DNA of 64,000 nt. Source: Maridesulfovibrio sp. GTDB taxonomy: Bacteria > Desulfobacterota > Desulfovibrionia > Desulfovibrionales > Desulfovibrionaceae. Under the pieces are notes generated by a model, which had not been told where the DNA came from, searched no databases, and saw only the letters and a list, made by a program, of their open reading frames with translations. This document shows positions 33,295-41,647 of the stretch, one piece after another. Location: contig NZ_OY762999.1 of the NCBI RefSeq assembly GCF_963666665.1, positions 2,051,501-2,115,500 on the forward strand. Direction: 5' to 3'. Numbering within the stretch: position 1 is the stretch's first letter; the number at the start of each line of letters is the position of its first letter. A program made the position numbers and the translations under genes.

Positions 33295-34111
33295 AGTTAA
33301 AGTAGGACGCATTTCTTATTTGAACGTTCTGCCGATCTATTATCCCCTCGAATCAGGGTTGATCGCTAATGACTTTGAATTTGTTTACGGTCCTCCTGCA
33401 CAATTGAACACGATGATGGCCGAAGGGTTGATGCATATTGCGTCCAACTCCAGCATTGAATACCTGCGCCATGCTGAACAATATCTGCTGCTGCCGGACC
33501 TGGCTATCGGCAGCCGTGGTCCGGTCCAATCCGTAATAATGATCAGCCGTAAGCCGCTTGAACAGCTCAAAGGGTGCGACGTGCTGGTCAGCGCCCAGAC
33601 CCATACTTCTGCTGCGCTGCTCAAAATTCTGCTTTCAGAGTACATTCCTCTCAATGCAACCTACGAAACAGGTAACGCAACAGCACGGCTCGAATCCGGA
33701 GATAAGCCTGAAGCTATTCTTTGTATTGGAGACGAGGCTTTGAACCTGCGCAAACATGAAGAGTATCCTTACATATTTGATCTTGGAGAAGAATGGATAC
33801 GTTGGACCGGCCTGCCCTTCATATTCGGCATCTGGACTGTACGTCGCGATGCTGCCCATCGTGAAGATGTAAAGCAGGCTGTGCGCGATTTAATACGAGC
33901 TAAAAAATGGGGTCAGGCTAATATTGAAAGGATATGCCAAATGACCGCCGATAAAACTATGCTCAATCTTGAGGAGAGCCGCTCATACTACGACGGTCTC
34001 GTCTATGATCTAGGCAAAACTGAAATTGAAGGACTGAAGGTTTTTTCTAAATATTTACAAAAGACCGGTCAGATAGACCATATTCCAGACCTCGAATTTA
34101 TTGATATTTAG
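33287..34111 (+). CDS. mqnA: Chorismate dehydratase (MqnA)
   Basis: A 274-residue enzyme of periplasmic-binding-protein fold that dehydrates chorismate to 3-enolpyruvylbenzoate, the first step of the futalosine pathway. 'GRISYLNVLPIYYPLESG' at the N-terminus and 'GLMHIASNSSIEYLRHAEQY' are signatures; 'FIFGIWTVRRDAAH' is a further conserved block. The ATG at 33287 overlaps the mqnC end by eight bases and has CGGAG upstream; a frame opening at 33272 would overlap more. Last gene of the mqn operon. Confidence 0.93.
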   Translation: MDKVKVGRISYLNVLPIYYPLESGLIANDFEFVYGPPAQLNTMMAEGLMHIASNSSIEYLRHAEQYLLLPDLAIGSRGPVQSVIMISRKPLEQLKGCDVLVSAQTHTSAALLKILLSEYIPLNATYETGNATARLESGDKPEAILCIGDEALNLRKHEEYPYIFDLGEEWIRWTGLPFIFGIWTVRRDAAHREDVKQAVRDLIRAKKWGQANIERICQMTADKTMLNLEESRSYYDGLVYDLGKTEIEGLKVFSKYLQKTGQIDHIPDLEFIDI

Positions 34112-34128
34112 TTCACCGGACTGCAAAC

Positions 34129-34168
34129 AAAAAGGCCGGATATGCTTTATGCGTATCCGGCCTTTTTT
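34129..34168 (+). terminator. Terminator after the mqn operon
   Basis: A 14-bp stem (34129-34142 with 34154-34167) ending in six T. It lies between mqnA and the convergent LysR gene and probably stops both. Confidence 0.9.
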
Positions 34169-34180
34169 GATATCCTGCTT

Positions 34181-35074
34181 CTACTTGGATATATTTTTAA
34201 CATGCTCAATAAAATAACGAACCGCAGGAAAAAACTCCCTGCCCTGAAGGTGAGCGAGATAAAAACTTCTTTCAAGATTAAGCGGAAGATCGCTGATATG
34301 CACAAGCTCACCGGAATCAATAAGCGGTTGAGCCGCAAGCCGCGAAGTAACACTGACACCGAGGCCCGCCCTCACACACTGCACAACAGCCTGAGTGGAT
34401 TCAACCCAGACAGTGACATTAAGTTCACGAACACTTGTGCCCATTTCGGACAGCCCGGCTTCAAGTGCTTTGCGTGTACCTGATCCACCTTCACGCATGA
34501 CCCACGGAAGTTCAGCAAGATGCTGGATGTCATCAATGACATCGTAATTGCGGACCAATACCGGAGGAGCGACTATAACCAGCTCATCGCGCATAATGGG
34601 AACGAATTCTATATTGGGAACATCCGCGGTAGCCCCCACAACACCGATTATCAATTTACCGGTACGGACCTTTTCAAGTATTTCTGCTGTGTCCCCTACA
34701 GAAAGATGCACACTAACGTCGGGATATTTTTTGCAGTAATTGTACAGAATCTCGGGCAGAAGGTAGTGAGACGGAATAGTACTACCGCCAATTTCCAAAT
34801 CACCGACAACTTTATCACGCAAGATGTTAATTTCTGACTGTGCTTTTCCGATCAAACTGTAAATATCTTTAGCGTTGCGATAAAGCACCTCCCCAGCCTG
34901 AGTGGCCATGATAGACCTGCCCAGACGGTCGAAAAGAGGAACCCCTAGCTCTTCTTCCAAAGTGGAGATATGGGCGCTGATGGTTGGCTGAGAAAGGAAA
35001 AGCTCTTTACCTGCCTTGGAAAAACTCTTTAATTCATAGACCTTGCAAAAGGCTTCGAGTCGACGTAAGTCCAT
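34181..35074 (-). CDS. LysR family regulator
   Basis: A 297-residue LysR-type regulator. Residues 1-60 are the winged helix-turn-helix ('MDLRRLEAFCKVYELKSFSK' then 'LFLSQPTISAHISTLEEELG'), residues 90-297 the periplasmic-binding-like effector domain. The N-terminal sequence matches a LysR group often annotated in these bacteria as associated with selenium metabolism; I rely on memory for that and the target genes are not visible here. It lies downstream of the ribosomal alpha operon on the same strand but behind that operon's terminator, so it is transcribed separately or by weak readthrough. Confidence 0.8.
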   Translation of the reverse strand: MDLRRLEAFCKVYELKSFSKAGKELFLSQPTISAHISTLEEELGVPLFDRLGRSIMATQAGEVLYRNAKDIYSLIGKAQSEINILRDKVVGDLEIGGSTIPSHYLLPEILYNYCKKYPDVSVHLSVGDTAEILEKVRTGKLIIGVVGATADVPNIEFVPIMRDELVIVAPPVLVRNYDVIDDIQHLAELPWVMREGGSGTRKALEAGLSEMGTSVRELNVTVWVESTQAVVQCVRAGLGVSVTSRLAAQPLIDSGELVHISDLPLNLERSFYLAHLQGREFFPAVRYFIEHVKNISK

Positions 35075-35110
35075 GTAATTTCTCGTATCGAAAATATCTA
35101 TAAGTATTTA

Positions 35111-35144
35111 TAAAAAAAAGGGGCGGAAAAGTTTCCGCCCCTTT
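35111..35144 (-). terminator. Terminator of the alpha (rpmJ-rplQ) operon
   Basis: AAAGGGGCGGAAA (35117-35129) pairs with TTTCCGCCCCTTT (35132-35144); on the minus strand a run of eight T follows. It lies 15 bases after the rplQ stop. Confidence 0.95.
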
Positions 35145-35158
35145 GGATAAGCATTGAT

Positions 35159-35584
35159 TTATGCTTCCTGAGCTTCCTCAGCGGGAGCTTCAGTGGTTGC
35201 CGCAGCTTCTTTAACAGGAGCTTCAGCACGTTTGGTAAGCTCGATGATGCACATGGGAGCGCAGTCACCTTTACGGGGTTCAGCGAGCTTGATAATGCGG
35301 GTGTAACCACCACCGCCGCCTTCGTAGCGGGGGCCGATTTCATCGAAAAGCCTTTTTACAAGACCGTGGTTCTCAAGGGTCTTGTAAGCAAGACGACGAG
35401 AGTGAAGGTCGTTGCGGAGAGCAAGGGTGATCAGCTTTTCGCAAGAGCTTCTCAGTTCCTTTGCTTTAGGCTCGGTGGTACGGATATGCTCGTAGGTCAA
35501 CAGAGAGCGAACCATGTTTTTCAGCATGGCCTTCCTATGAGAAGAACTTCTGTTGAACTTTCTTCCGGACTTTTTATGCCTCAT
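35159..35584 (-). CDS. rplQ: Ribosomal protein L17
   Basis: A 141-residue large-subunit protein near the exit tunnel. The core 'MRHKKSGRKFNRSSSHRKAM' to 'GYTRIIKLAEPRKGDCAPMC' is typical; the last 20 residues form an extra Ala/Glu/Pro-rich tail common in Desulfovibrio. Its start codon overlaps the end of rpoA by 11 bases (ATGAGGCATAA), so it is translationally coupled as the last gene of the alpha operon. Confidence 0.97.
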   Translation of the reverse strand: MRHKKSGRKFNRSSSHRKAMLKNMVRSLLTYEHIRTTEPKAKELRSSCEKLITLALRNDLHSRRLAYKTLENHGLVKRLFDEIGPRYEGGGGGYTRIIKLAEPRKGDCAPMCIIELTKRAEAPVKEAAATTEAPAEEAQEA

Positions 35585-36614
35585 TTTTCTCTTTCCTCTT
35601 CAGCCATTCCTGATGCTTTTTATCGAAATCCTCGAGGACCATACCGAACTTAAGTTCCATGCTATCAAGAACACGGCGGATTTCGTCGAGAGACTTACGT
35701 CCAAAATTCTTGGTTTTAAGCATAGTCTGCTCAGTGCGCTGCACAAGTTCACCAACAATGCGAATGTTGGCAGCCTTGAGGCAGTTAGTTGCACGAACGG
35801 AGAGTTCGAGTTCGTCGATGCTCTTGAACAGATTCGGGTTGAGATCGAGGTCGCTTTCTTTGGACTCTTCCTGCTCGGATCCCATTTCATCAAAGTTGAT
35901 GAATACGGAGAGCTGATCCTTGAGGATCTTTGCACTGTACGCAATAGCATCCTCAGGGGTAACGGAACCATCGGTATAAACTTCGAGAATAAGCTTGTCG
36001 TAGTTGGTCATCTGTCCGACACGAGCCTGCTCCACACTGTAAGCTACCTTACGGATGGGAGAAAAGCTGGAGTCAAGAATGATATGACCGATTTCATTGA
36101 CAAGACCTTCGTGCATGTCAGCAGGCACGTAGCCCTTACCCATGCGGATCTCGAAAGTCATTTCCATGTCCATTTTCTCAGACAGAGTCGCAATAATCTG
36201 CTCAGGATTGAGGACTTTGACGTTCTGGTTTTCCTGAATATCAGCTGCGGTGACGACACCCTGCTTGTTAACCCGAAGGGTAAGAAACTGGGGTTCATCT
36301 GTAGTCATTGCGAATCTGATCTGCTTGATGTTCAGAACAATCTCAGTCACATCTTCCATCACACCTTCAATAGTGGTGAATTCGTGCTGAACTCCTTCGA
36401 TCTTTACAGCAACCGCGGCAGCTCCCTGCATTGAAGAGAGCAGAACTCTACGGAGAGAGTTCCCGATGGTTGTTCCAAATCCGCGCTCAAGGGGTTCACA
36501 AATGAACTTACCATAAAGCTCGTTAGACTTGGGGTCACGCACAAGCTGTTCCGGCTTAACCAGCTCGGCCCAGTTGCGGGTGTTGATGAGTTTGTCACCG
36601 TCTTGAATAAGCAT
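35574..36614 (-). CDS. rpoA: RNA polymerase alpha subunit
   Basis: A 346-residue subunit. The N-terminal dimerisation domain contains 'ERGFGTTIGNSLRRVLLSSM' and the C-terminal domain ('LELSVRATNCLKAANIRIVG' to 'TKNFGRKSLDEIRRVL') binds UP elements and activators; an acidic linker joins them. A Lys/Glu-rich C-terminal tail is present. In the alpha operon after rpsD and before rplQ, as in most bacteria. Confidence 0.98.
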   Translation of the reverse strand: MLIQDGDKLINTRNWAELVKPEQLVRDPKSNELYGKFICEPLERGFGTTIGNSLRRVLLSSMQGAAAVAVKIEGVQHEFTTIEGVMEDVTEIVLNIKQIRFAMTTDEPQFLTLRVNKQGVVTAADIQENQNVKVLNPEQIIATLSEKMDMEMTFEIRMGKGYVPADMHEGLVNEIGHIILDSSFSPIRKVAYSVEQARVGQMTNYDKLILEVYTDGSVTPEDAIAYSAKILKDQLSVFINFDEMGSEQEESKESDLDLNPNLFKSIDELELSVRATNCLKAANIRIVGELVQRTEQTMLKTKNFGRKSLDEIRRVLDSMELKFGMVLEDFDKKHQEWLKRKEKNEA

Positions 36615-36627
36615 GCACTAATCCTTC

Positions 36628-37254
36628 TTATTTGGAGTACAGCTCGACAATCAGCTGTTCGTTGATAGGGAACTGGATATCTTCCCTAGTCGGCATCGCT
36701 TTCACTTCACCTTTGAAATTAGCACCGTCAGATTCAAGCCACTCGGGGCAGCCGCGACGGGCAATAACTTCCTGTGCTTCTGCAATTACGGGGATTTTAC
36801 GGGATTCTTCACGAACCTCGATAACATCACCGGGTTTTACATGCATGGAAGGAACATTAACACGTCTGCCGTTTTTGGTGAAGATGCCGTGTTTCACGAG
36901 CTGGCGAGCCTGCGCGCGGGAGTTGGCAAAACCAAGACGGTAAACAGTATTGTCAAGGCGGGTCTCAAGAAGCATGAGCAGGTTTGCACCGGTTACACCT
37001 TTCATGCCGTCTGCGCGCTTGAAGTAGCTGCGGAACTGGCCTTCGAGGACACCGTACATACGACGAACTTTCTGCTTCTCACGAAGCTGAATTGCGTAGT
37101 CGCTCATTTTCTTTCTCATGCGACCGGCAATACCGGGAGCATAAGGACGACGCTCATAAGAGCACTTATCAGTAAAGCAGCGGTCGCCTTTGATGAAAAG
37201 CTTTTCGCCTTCACGACGACACAGTCTGCACTTTGCTTTTGTATATCTGGCCAA
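36628..37254 (-). CDS. rpsD: Ribosomal protein S4
   Basis: A 208-residue primary 16S rRNA-binding protein. The N-terminal zinc-type Cys motif is kept ('CRLCRREGEKLFIKGDRCF' then DKC), an S4 RNA-binding domain follows ('ETRLDNTVYRLGFANSRAQA' then 'RQLVKHGIF'). In many bacteria S4 represses its own operon by binding the leader, which is relevant to the structured region before rpmJ. Confidence 0.98.
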   Translation of the reverse strand: MARYTKAKCRLCRREGEKLFIKGDRCFTDKCSYERRPYAPGIAGRMRKKMSDYAIQLREKQKVRRMYGVLEGQFRSYFKRADGMKGVTGANLLMLLETRLDNTVYRLGFANSRAQARQLVKHGIFTKNGRRVNVPSMHVKPGDVIEVREESRKIPVIAEAQEVIARRGCPEWLESDGANFKGEVKAMPTREDIQFPINEQLIVELYSK

Positions 37255-37273
37255 GGTTATTACTCCTTCGAAA

Positions 37274-37663
37274 TTAGACCCTGCGACGTTTCGGCGGACG
37301 ACAGCCGTTGTGCGGGATGGGTGTTATATCGCGAATGAAGTTAACCTTCATACCGACGTTACCGATAGCGCGCATTGCTGCTTCACGACCGGAGCCGGGG
37401 CCTTTGACGAAAATACCAACGGTACGCATACCCTGATCCTGAGCTTTCCTTGCAGCGGTTTCAGCAGCAACCTGTGCAGCAAAGGGAGTAGATTTCCTAG
37501 ATCCCTTGAAACCAGATGCACCGGAAGTAGCCCAGCTGATCACGTTACCCTTCAGGTCAGTGAAGGTGATGATGGTATTGTTGAATGTTGCTTTAACGTG
37601 AGCGATGCCCACGGGAACATTCTTCTTCTCTTTTTTCTTGCCGGAACGGCGAGGTCTAGCCAT
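37274..37663 (-). CDS. rpsK: Ribosomal protein S11
   Basis: A 129-residue 30S platform protein with the family sequence 'GIAHVKATFNNTIITFTDLK' and the C-terminal 'DITPIPHNGCRPPKRRRV'. The start has Lys/Arg-rich MARPRRSGKKKEKK. It follows rpsM after a 73-base gap, the longest gap inside the alpha operon. Confidence 0.98.
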   Translation of the reverse strand: MARPRRSGKKKEKKNVPVGIAHVKATFNNTIITFTDLKGNVISWATSGASGFKGSRKSTPFAAQVAAETAARKAQDQGMRTVGIFVKGPGSGREAAMRAIGNVGMKVNFIRDITPIPHNGCRPPKRRRV

Positions 37664-37736
37664 ACCATTCTCTCCAGAATGAATTTATATCAGCAGCACG
37701 TGGGACCGTTACATGGTCTGACAACTGCGGATTATA

Positions 37737-38108
37737 TTATTTCTTCTTCCTGCTCATTACAGAGCGACGGGGACCTTTGCGAGTTCTTGCGTTGGTCTTT
37801 GAGCTCTGTCCACGCACGGGCAGTCCGCGACGGTGACGCAGTCCACGGTAACAGCCGATATCCATCAGACGCTTGATGTCAGCAATCTGATCACGGCGAA
37901 GGTCACCTTCAACTTTGTAATTATCTTCAAGTTCCTTACGGATGGTGTTCACCTGCTCGCCACTGAGATCATCAGTTTTGAGTGTCCAGTCGATACCAAC
38001 AGTATCAAGAATCTTGAGAGCGGTAGTCCGACCTACGCCGTAGATGTAAGTCAGTGCAATATCCAAACGCTTATTTTTCGGAAGGTCTACTCCAGCGATA
38101 CGAGCCAC
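37737..38108 (-). CDS. rpsM: Ribosomal protein S13
   Basis: A 123-residue 30S head protein that contacts the 50S subunit. The N-terminal 'MARIAGVDLPKNKRLDIALT' and the basic tail 'GLRHRRGLPVRGQSSKTNAR' are diagnostic. It starts 12 bases after the rpmJ stop codon. Confidence 0.98.
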   Translation of the reverse strand: MARIAGVDLPKNKRLDIALTYIYGVGRTTALKILDTVGIDWTLKTDDLSGEQVNTIRKELEDNYKVEGDLRRDQIADIKRLMDIGCYRGLRHRRGLPVRGQSSKTNARTRKGPRRSVMSRKKK

Positions 38109-38120
38109 AGTTATACCTCT

Positions 38121-38234
38121 CTATCCTTGACGCTGTTTGTGTCTGGGGTTGTCACAAATAACCCTCAGAACACCCTTGCGTCTGATTACTTTGCATTTGG
38201 GACAAATCTTCTTAACAGATGGTCTTACTTTCAT
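38121..38234 (-). CDS. rpmJ: Ribosomal protein L36
   Basis: A 37-residue gene read directly from the sequence. It begins MKVRPSVKKICPKCKVI and ends CDNPRHKQRQG, with the zinc ligands CxxC ... C ... H of the zinc-type L36. It starts at the ATG complementary to 38232-38234 and stops at 38121-38123, 12 bases before rpsM. It is the first gene of the alpha operon, after a 189-base leader. No infA gene, often found next to rpmJ, is present here. Confidence 0.95.
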   Translation of the reverse strand: MKVRPSVKKICPKCKVIRRKGVLRVICDNPRHKQRQG

Positions 38235-38423
38235 GACCGTCTCCAAATAATGCAGTTAAACAGTTTCAACAATCGGGAGCTAGCCGATTGTGGGCCTAAT
38301 GCCTAGCTACCCGGCTAAAGGGTAACTGTACCATGCCAGTCTTTCGTTGCCGCGAAATTCAAGACGTGTACTCTACAGAATGATTTTAGAAAAATCAACC
38401 CCTATAGAGTACTTTAAAAAAAA
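38235..38423 (-). promoter_or_regulatory. Structured leader of the alpha operon (map-rpmJ gap)
   Basis: This 189-base gap is far longer than its neighbours and is rich in complementary segments. A closing pair CAGTTA/TAACTG (38253-38258, 38323-38328) encloses a hairpin of 8-bp stem (38269-38276 with 38284-38291) and a competing pair TAGCCG/CGGCTA (38281-38286, 38312-38317) that would exclude that hairpin. An 11-bp inverted repeat with one mismatch (38368-38378, 38402-38412) lies further upstream, with TTGATT-17-TAGAGT as a possible promoter. By analogy with E. coli, S4 could bind here. The pairings are seen, the role is inferred. Confidence 0.5.
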
Positions 38424-39191
38424 TTAAGAGAGGCTCAGAATCTGAGGCCCGTCTGCAGTAATGGCAATGGTGTGTTCAAAATGGGCGGACAGCTTCCTGT
38501 CCTTGGTCACAGCGGTCCACTTGTCATCGAGAATCTCAATGTCATGAGAACCTTCTGTCACCATCGGTTCGATGGCGATTACCATTCCCGTTCTGAGTTG
38601 CACACCGGGAAGACCCGAGGGTACAAAGTTGGGTACTTCAGGTTTTTCATGAAGGTTGCGTCCGATGCCATGCCCCACAAAACGGCGCACAACTCCGAAC
38701 CCTGCTCCTTCAGCATATTCCTGAACTGCCCGGGAAATATCATAAAGACTGTTGCCCGGCAATGCCTGCTTGATACCCAACATGAGAGATTCACGAGTTA
38801 CATCAAGAAGTTTGCGGGTAGAATCGACAATATTGCCGACCGGATAAGTACGGGCAGAGTCACCGTAAAACCCCTGATAAATAACACCCATATCGATGCT
38901 GACAATATCTCCCTCTTCAAGAATTCTCTTCTCAGAAGGAAATCCGTGAACAATTTCCTCGTTCACGGAGCAGCACAGGGCAAATGGAAACCCGTGATAA
39001 CCTTTGAAGGCCGGTTTAACGCCGAAATCTTCGCAGGCCTTGCAGGCGATTTCTTCAAGACTCATGGTAGTAATACCTGGCTTGATGGCTTCACCCAGCA
39101 TATCTAAAATAGTAGAAACAAGACGATTGGCCTCACGCATGAGGCCAATCTCCTTGTCATTCTTGAGGTAGATACCTCTGTACTTTTTCAA
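38424..39191 (-). CDS. map: Methionine aminopeptidase, type I
   Basis: A 255-residue metalloenzyme that removes N-terminal Met from new proteins. Metal ligands are visible as 'GDIVSIDMGVIYQGFYGDSA' (two Asp), 'RFVGHGIGRNLHEKPEVPNF' (His), 'VIAIEPMV' (Glu) and the final 'SAHFEHTIAI' (Glu). Five bases after secY, so it is part of the spc operon; after it a 189-base structured gap leads to rpmJ. Length is normal for the short type I class. Confidence 0.97.
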   Translation of the reverse strand: MKKYRGIYLKNDKEIGLMREANRLVSTILDMLGEAIKPGITTMSLEEIACKACEDFGVKPAFKGYHGFPFALCCSVNEEIVHGFPSEKRILEEGDIVSIDMGVIYQGFYGDSARTYPVGNIVDSTRKLLDVTRESLMLGIKQALPGNSLYDISRAVQEYAEGAGFGVVRRFVGHGIGRNLHEKPEVPNFVPSGLPGVQLRTGMVIAIEPMVTEGSHDIEILDDKWTAVTKDRKLSAHFEHTIAITADGPQILSLS

Positions 39192-39196
39192 AGCAA

Positions 39197-40507
39197 TTAC
39201 CTGCCCTTAACTTTGCTGCCCTTACCCATGAGCCCTTCATACTGACGGGATATCATGTAAGATTCAATTTTACCCATAAAGTCCATTGCAACACCGACAA
39301 CGATGAGCAGTGCGGTTCCACCGAAGTAGAAAGGCACGTTGAACTGAGCGATAAGAATCATAGGCAGTACGCAGATAGCTGCAACGTACAGAGATCCCCA
39401 GAGAGTGATCCTGGTCAGAATGCGATCAATGTATTCGCGAGTTCTGTTACCAGGACGGATACCGGGGATAAAACCACCCTGCTTCTGAATATTCTCTGCA
39501 ATTCCTTTGGGATCAAACATGATCGCAGTGTAGAAGTAGCAAAAGAAGATAATCAGGGCGATGTATACTACGTTATATACTACGGAAGATGGAGCAAAGT
39601 ACGCAGAGAACTTGGACAGAATCTCGTTATTGGAAAAACTGGCCAAGGTCGCGGGGAACATCAGGATAGAAGAAGCAAAAATGGGGGGAATAACACCGGC
39701 GGTGTTGATTCGCAGCGGCAGATGTGTAGTCTGACCGCCCATCATTTTACGTCCCATCATGCGCTTAGCATAATGTATTGGAATCCTGCGCTGTCCGCGC
39801 TCCATATAAACGATAAAAGCGAGAATGGCGACCATAAATGCCAAAACAAACAAGAGCAGGAAGAGAGTAATTTCTCCAGCCTGCATCAGTCTGACAGTAT
39901 TGAAGATAGCGGCCGGAAGGCCTGCAACAATACCGGCAAAAATGATCATTGAGATACCGTTTCCGATGCCTTTCTCGGTCATTTGCTCACCGAGCCACAT
40001 CAGGAATACAGTACCTGCTGTCAGAGTCAGAATGGTGATGCCTCTAAAGGCCCATCCTGCATGCAGTACAACAGGAGCACCGGTTGGACTGGTCATACTC
40101 TCCAATCCGACTGCGATACCAAAACCCTGAACTAATGTAATCAGAACAGTGCCGTATCTGGTGTACTGGGTAATCTTCTTGCGTCCCTGAGCCCCTTCTT
40201 CCTGAAGGCGTTTAATGGTGGGACTAACCACACCTAGAAGTTGAACGATAATAGACGCGGAGATATAGGGCATGATCCCTAACGCGAATATGGACAAGTT
40301 ACGCAACCCGCCGCCTGAGAACATGTCAAAAAGGCCGAAGAGAGTGTTAGAAACACTCTCAAAAAAATCGGCCAATGCTGAGCTGTCTACGCCCGGGACC
40401 GGGATGTGAATCCCGATCCGGTAGACAGCCAGAAGAAGAAAAGTCCAGAAGAGCTTTTTCTTCAGTTCCGGCAGTCGGGAAAGATTATCAACTCCAGACA
40501 ATGCCAC
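39197..40507 (-). CDS. secY: Preprotein translocase subunit SecY
   Basis: A 436-residue inner membrane channel protein with ten membrane segments, through which Sec substrates cross or enter the membrane. Family blocks are 'FWTFLLLAVYRIGIHIPVPG', the periplasmic plug after it, 'GNGISMIIFAGIVAGLP' and the cytoplasmic loop 'AKRMMGRKMMGGQTTHLPLR' followed by INTAGVIPPIFA. The start is GTG with AAGGA upstream. It follows rplO by three bases. Confidence 0.98.
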   Translation of the reverse strand: MALSGVDNLSRLPELKKKLFWTFLLLAVYRIGIHIPVPGVDSSALADFFESVSNTLFGLFDMFSGGGLRNLSIFALGIMPYISASIIVQLLGVVSPTIKRLQEEGAQGRKKITQYTRYGTVLITLVQGFGIAVGLESMTSPTGAPVVLHAGWAFRGITILTLTAGTVFLMWLGEQMTEKGIGNGISMIIFAGIVAGLPAAIFNTVRLMQAGEITLFLLLFVLAFMVAILAFIVYMERGQRRIPIHYAKRMMGRKMMGGQTTHLPLRINTAGVIPPIFASSILMFPATLASFSNNEILSKFSAYFAPSSVVYNVVYIALIIFFCYFYTAIMFDPKGIAENIQKQGGFIPGIRPGNRTREYIDRILTRITLWGSLYVAAICVLPMILIAQFNVPFYFGGTALLIVVGVAMDFMGKIESYMISRQYEGLMGKGSKVKGR

Positions 40508-40510
40508 GTG

Positions 40511-40957
40511 TTATCCTTCCAGGGCTTTGGCAGTACCACCTGCCTTTGTGATCTTTTCAGTCGCAGATGCGCTGAAGCGGTGTGCTTCGATGGTAACAGC
40601 AGCACTTACTTCACCCATGCCGAGAACTTTCACGAGAGAACCTTTTTTGCAAAGTCCTCTTTCGTAAATGTCTTCGAGGGAGATTTCAGTTTTGCCTTCG
40701 AAGGCACCAAGAATCATACCAACGTTAAGAGCTACGTACTCTTCGCGGAAAGGATTCTTGAAACCGCGCTTAGGCAGACGGCGAGCCAGAGGCATCTGAC
40801 CACCTTCAAACCAGGCGGGGACACCGCCGCCGGAGCGGGCGTTCTGACCCTTGTGACCCTTACCGGAGGTTCCACCCCAGCCGGATCCGCCACCGCGACC
40901 TACGCGCTTGCGATTTTTACGTTCCTCTTGGAACGGATATATTTCGTGCAGCCTCAT
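40511..40957 (-). CDS. rplO: Ribosomal protein L15
   Basis: A 148-residue 50S protein. The Gly/Arg-rich N-terminus ('RKRVGRGGGSGWGGTSGKGH') and 'GFKNPFREEYVALNVGMI' are typical. Its ATG overlaps the rpmD stop codon (ATGA-type), so the two are co-translated. Confidence 0.97.
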   Translation of the reverse strand: MRLHEIYPFQEERKNRKRVGRGGGSGWGGTSGKGHKGQNARSGGGVPAWFEGGQMPLARRLPKRGFKNPFREEYVALNVGMILGAFEGKTEISLEDIYERGLCKKGSLVKVLGMGEVSAAVTIEAHRFSASATEKITKAGGTAKALEG

Positions 40958-41127
40958 GATTCAGTTACCTCCACAAGGTGCTCAACTTTTTTGATCATCC
41001 CTCTTACGATAGGATTATCTTCAAAGCTCTTTTCCTGCCTGATCTTACGCAGTCCCAACGCCTTGATAGTAGCACGCTGTTTGGGATTGCAGCCAATCAT
41101 GCTGCGAACGAGTTTTACCTTAAGCAT
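40954..41127 (-). CDS. rpmD: Ribosomal protein L30
   Basis: A 57-residue gene found by reading between rpsE and rplO. It begins MLKVKLVRSMIGCNPKQRAT and continues with 'ALGLRKIRQEKSFEDNP' and GMIKKVEHLVEV, the usual L30 pattern. It starts at the ATG complementary to 41125-41127, 12 bases after the rpsE stop, and its TGA overlaps the rplO start. Confidence 0.95.
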   Translation of the reverse strand: MLKVKLVRSMIGCNPKQRATIKALGLRKIRQEKSFEDNPIVRGMIKKVEHLVEVTES

Positions 41128-41139
41128 AACTATGTCCTC

Positions 41140-41631
41140 CTACTTTCTGGGAGTCACAACTTTCTTCCCGCGGAGCTGACCAACTTCATCAGCGCTGCGC
41201 AGGGAAGCAAGTCCGGCGATAGTCGCGCGAAGGACGTTATGCGGGTTGTTGGTGCCGATAGCCTTAGTAAGGATATCGTGTACGCCTACAACTTCAAGTA
41301 CCGCACGCACGGGACCACCGGCAATGATACCGGTACCCTTTGATGCGGGCTTGAGCATTACGCGTCCTGCACCGTAGCGGCCGAGGACTTCATAAGGAAG
41401 GGTACCGTCCAACAGGGGGACGGAGATCATTTCCTTACGGGCTTTCTCTGAAGCTTTACGAATAGCTTCAGGTACTTCGTTAGCCTTACCAAGTCCGAAA
41501 CCGACCTGACCTTTACCGTCACCTACCACAACCAGGGCACTGAAGGAAAACCTTCTACCGCCCTTCACGACTTTTGCGACTCGGTTGAGGTAAACGATTT
41601 TTTCAATCAGACCCAGATCATTCTGTTCCAT
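41140..41631 (-). CDS. rpsE: Ribosomal protein S5
   Basis: A 30S protein needed for accurate decoding. The frame is open from 41643, but the ATG at 41631 (MEQNDLGLIEKIVYLNRVAK) fits the family length and has GGGA six bases upstream, giving 163 residues. 'VVKGGRRFSFSALVVVGDGK' and 'AGPVRAVLEVVGVHDILTKA'-type sequence confirm it; 'GTGIIAGGPVRAVLE' is visible. Located between rplR and rpmD in the spc operon. Confidence 0.96.
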   Translation of the reverse strand: MEQNDLGLIEKIVYLNRVAKVVKGGRRFSFSALVVVGDGKGQVGFGLGKANEVPEAIRKASEKARKEMISVPLLDGTLPYEVLGRYGAGRVMLKPASKGTGIIAGGPVRAVLEVVGVHDILTKAIGTNNPHNVLRATIAGLASLRSADEVGQLRGKKVVTPRK

Positions 41632-41647
41632 GGATATTCCCATAAGT

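Noticed and set aside
38235..38423. tRNA or infA gene in the map-rpmJ gap
   Set aside because: No tRNA-type T-arm sequence or cloverleaf, and no frame with IF-1 similarity.
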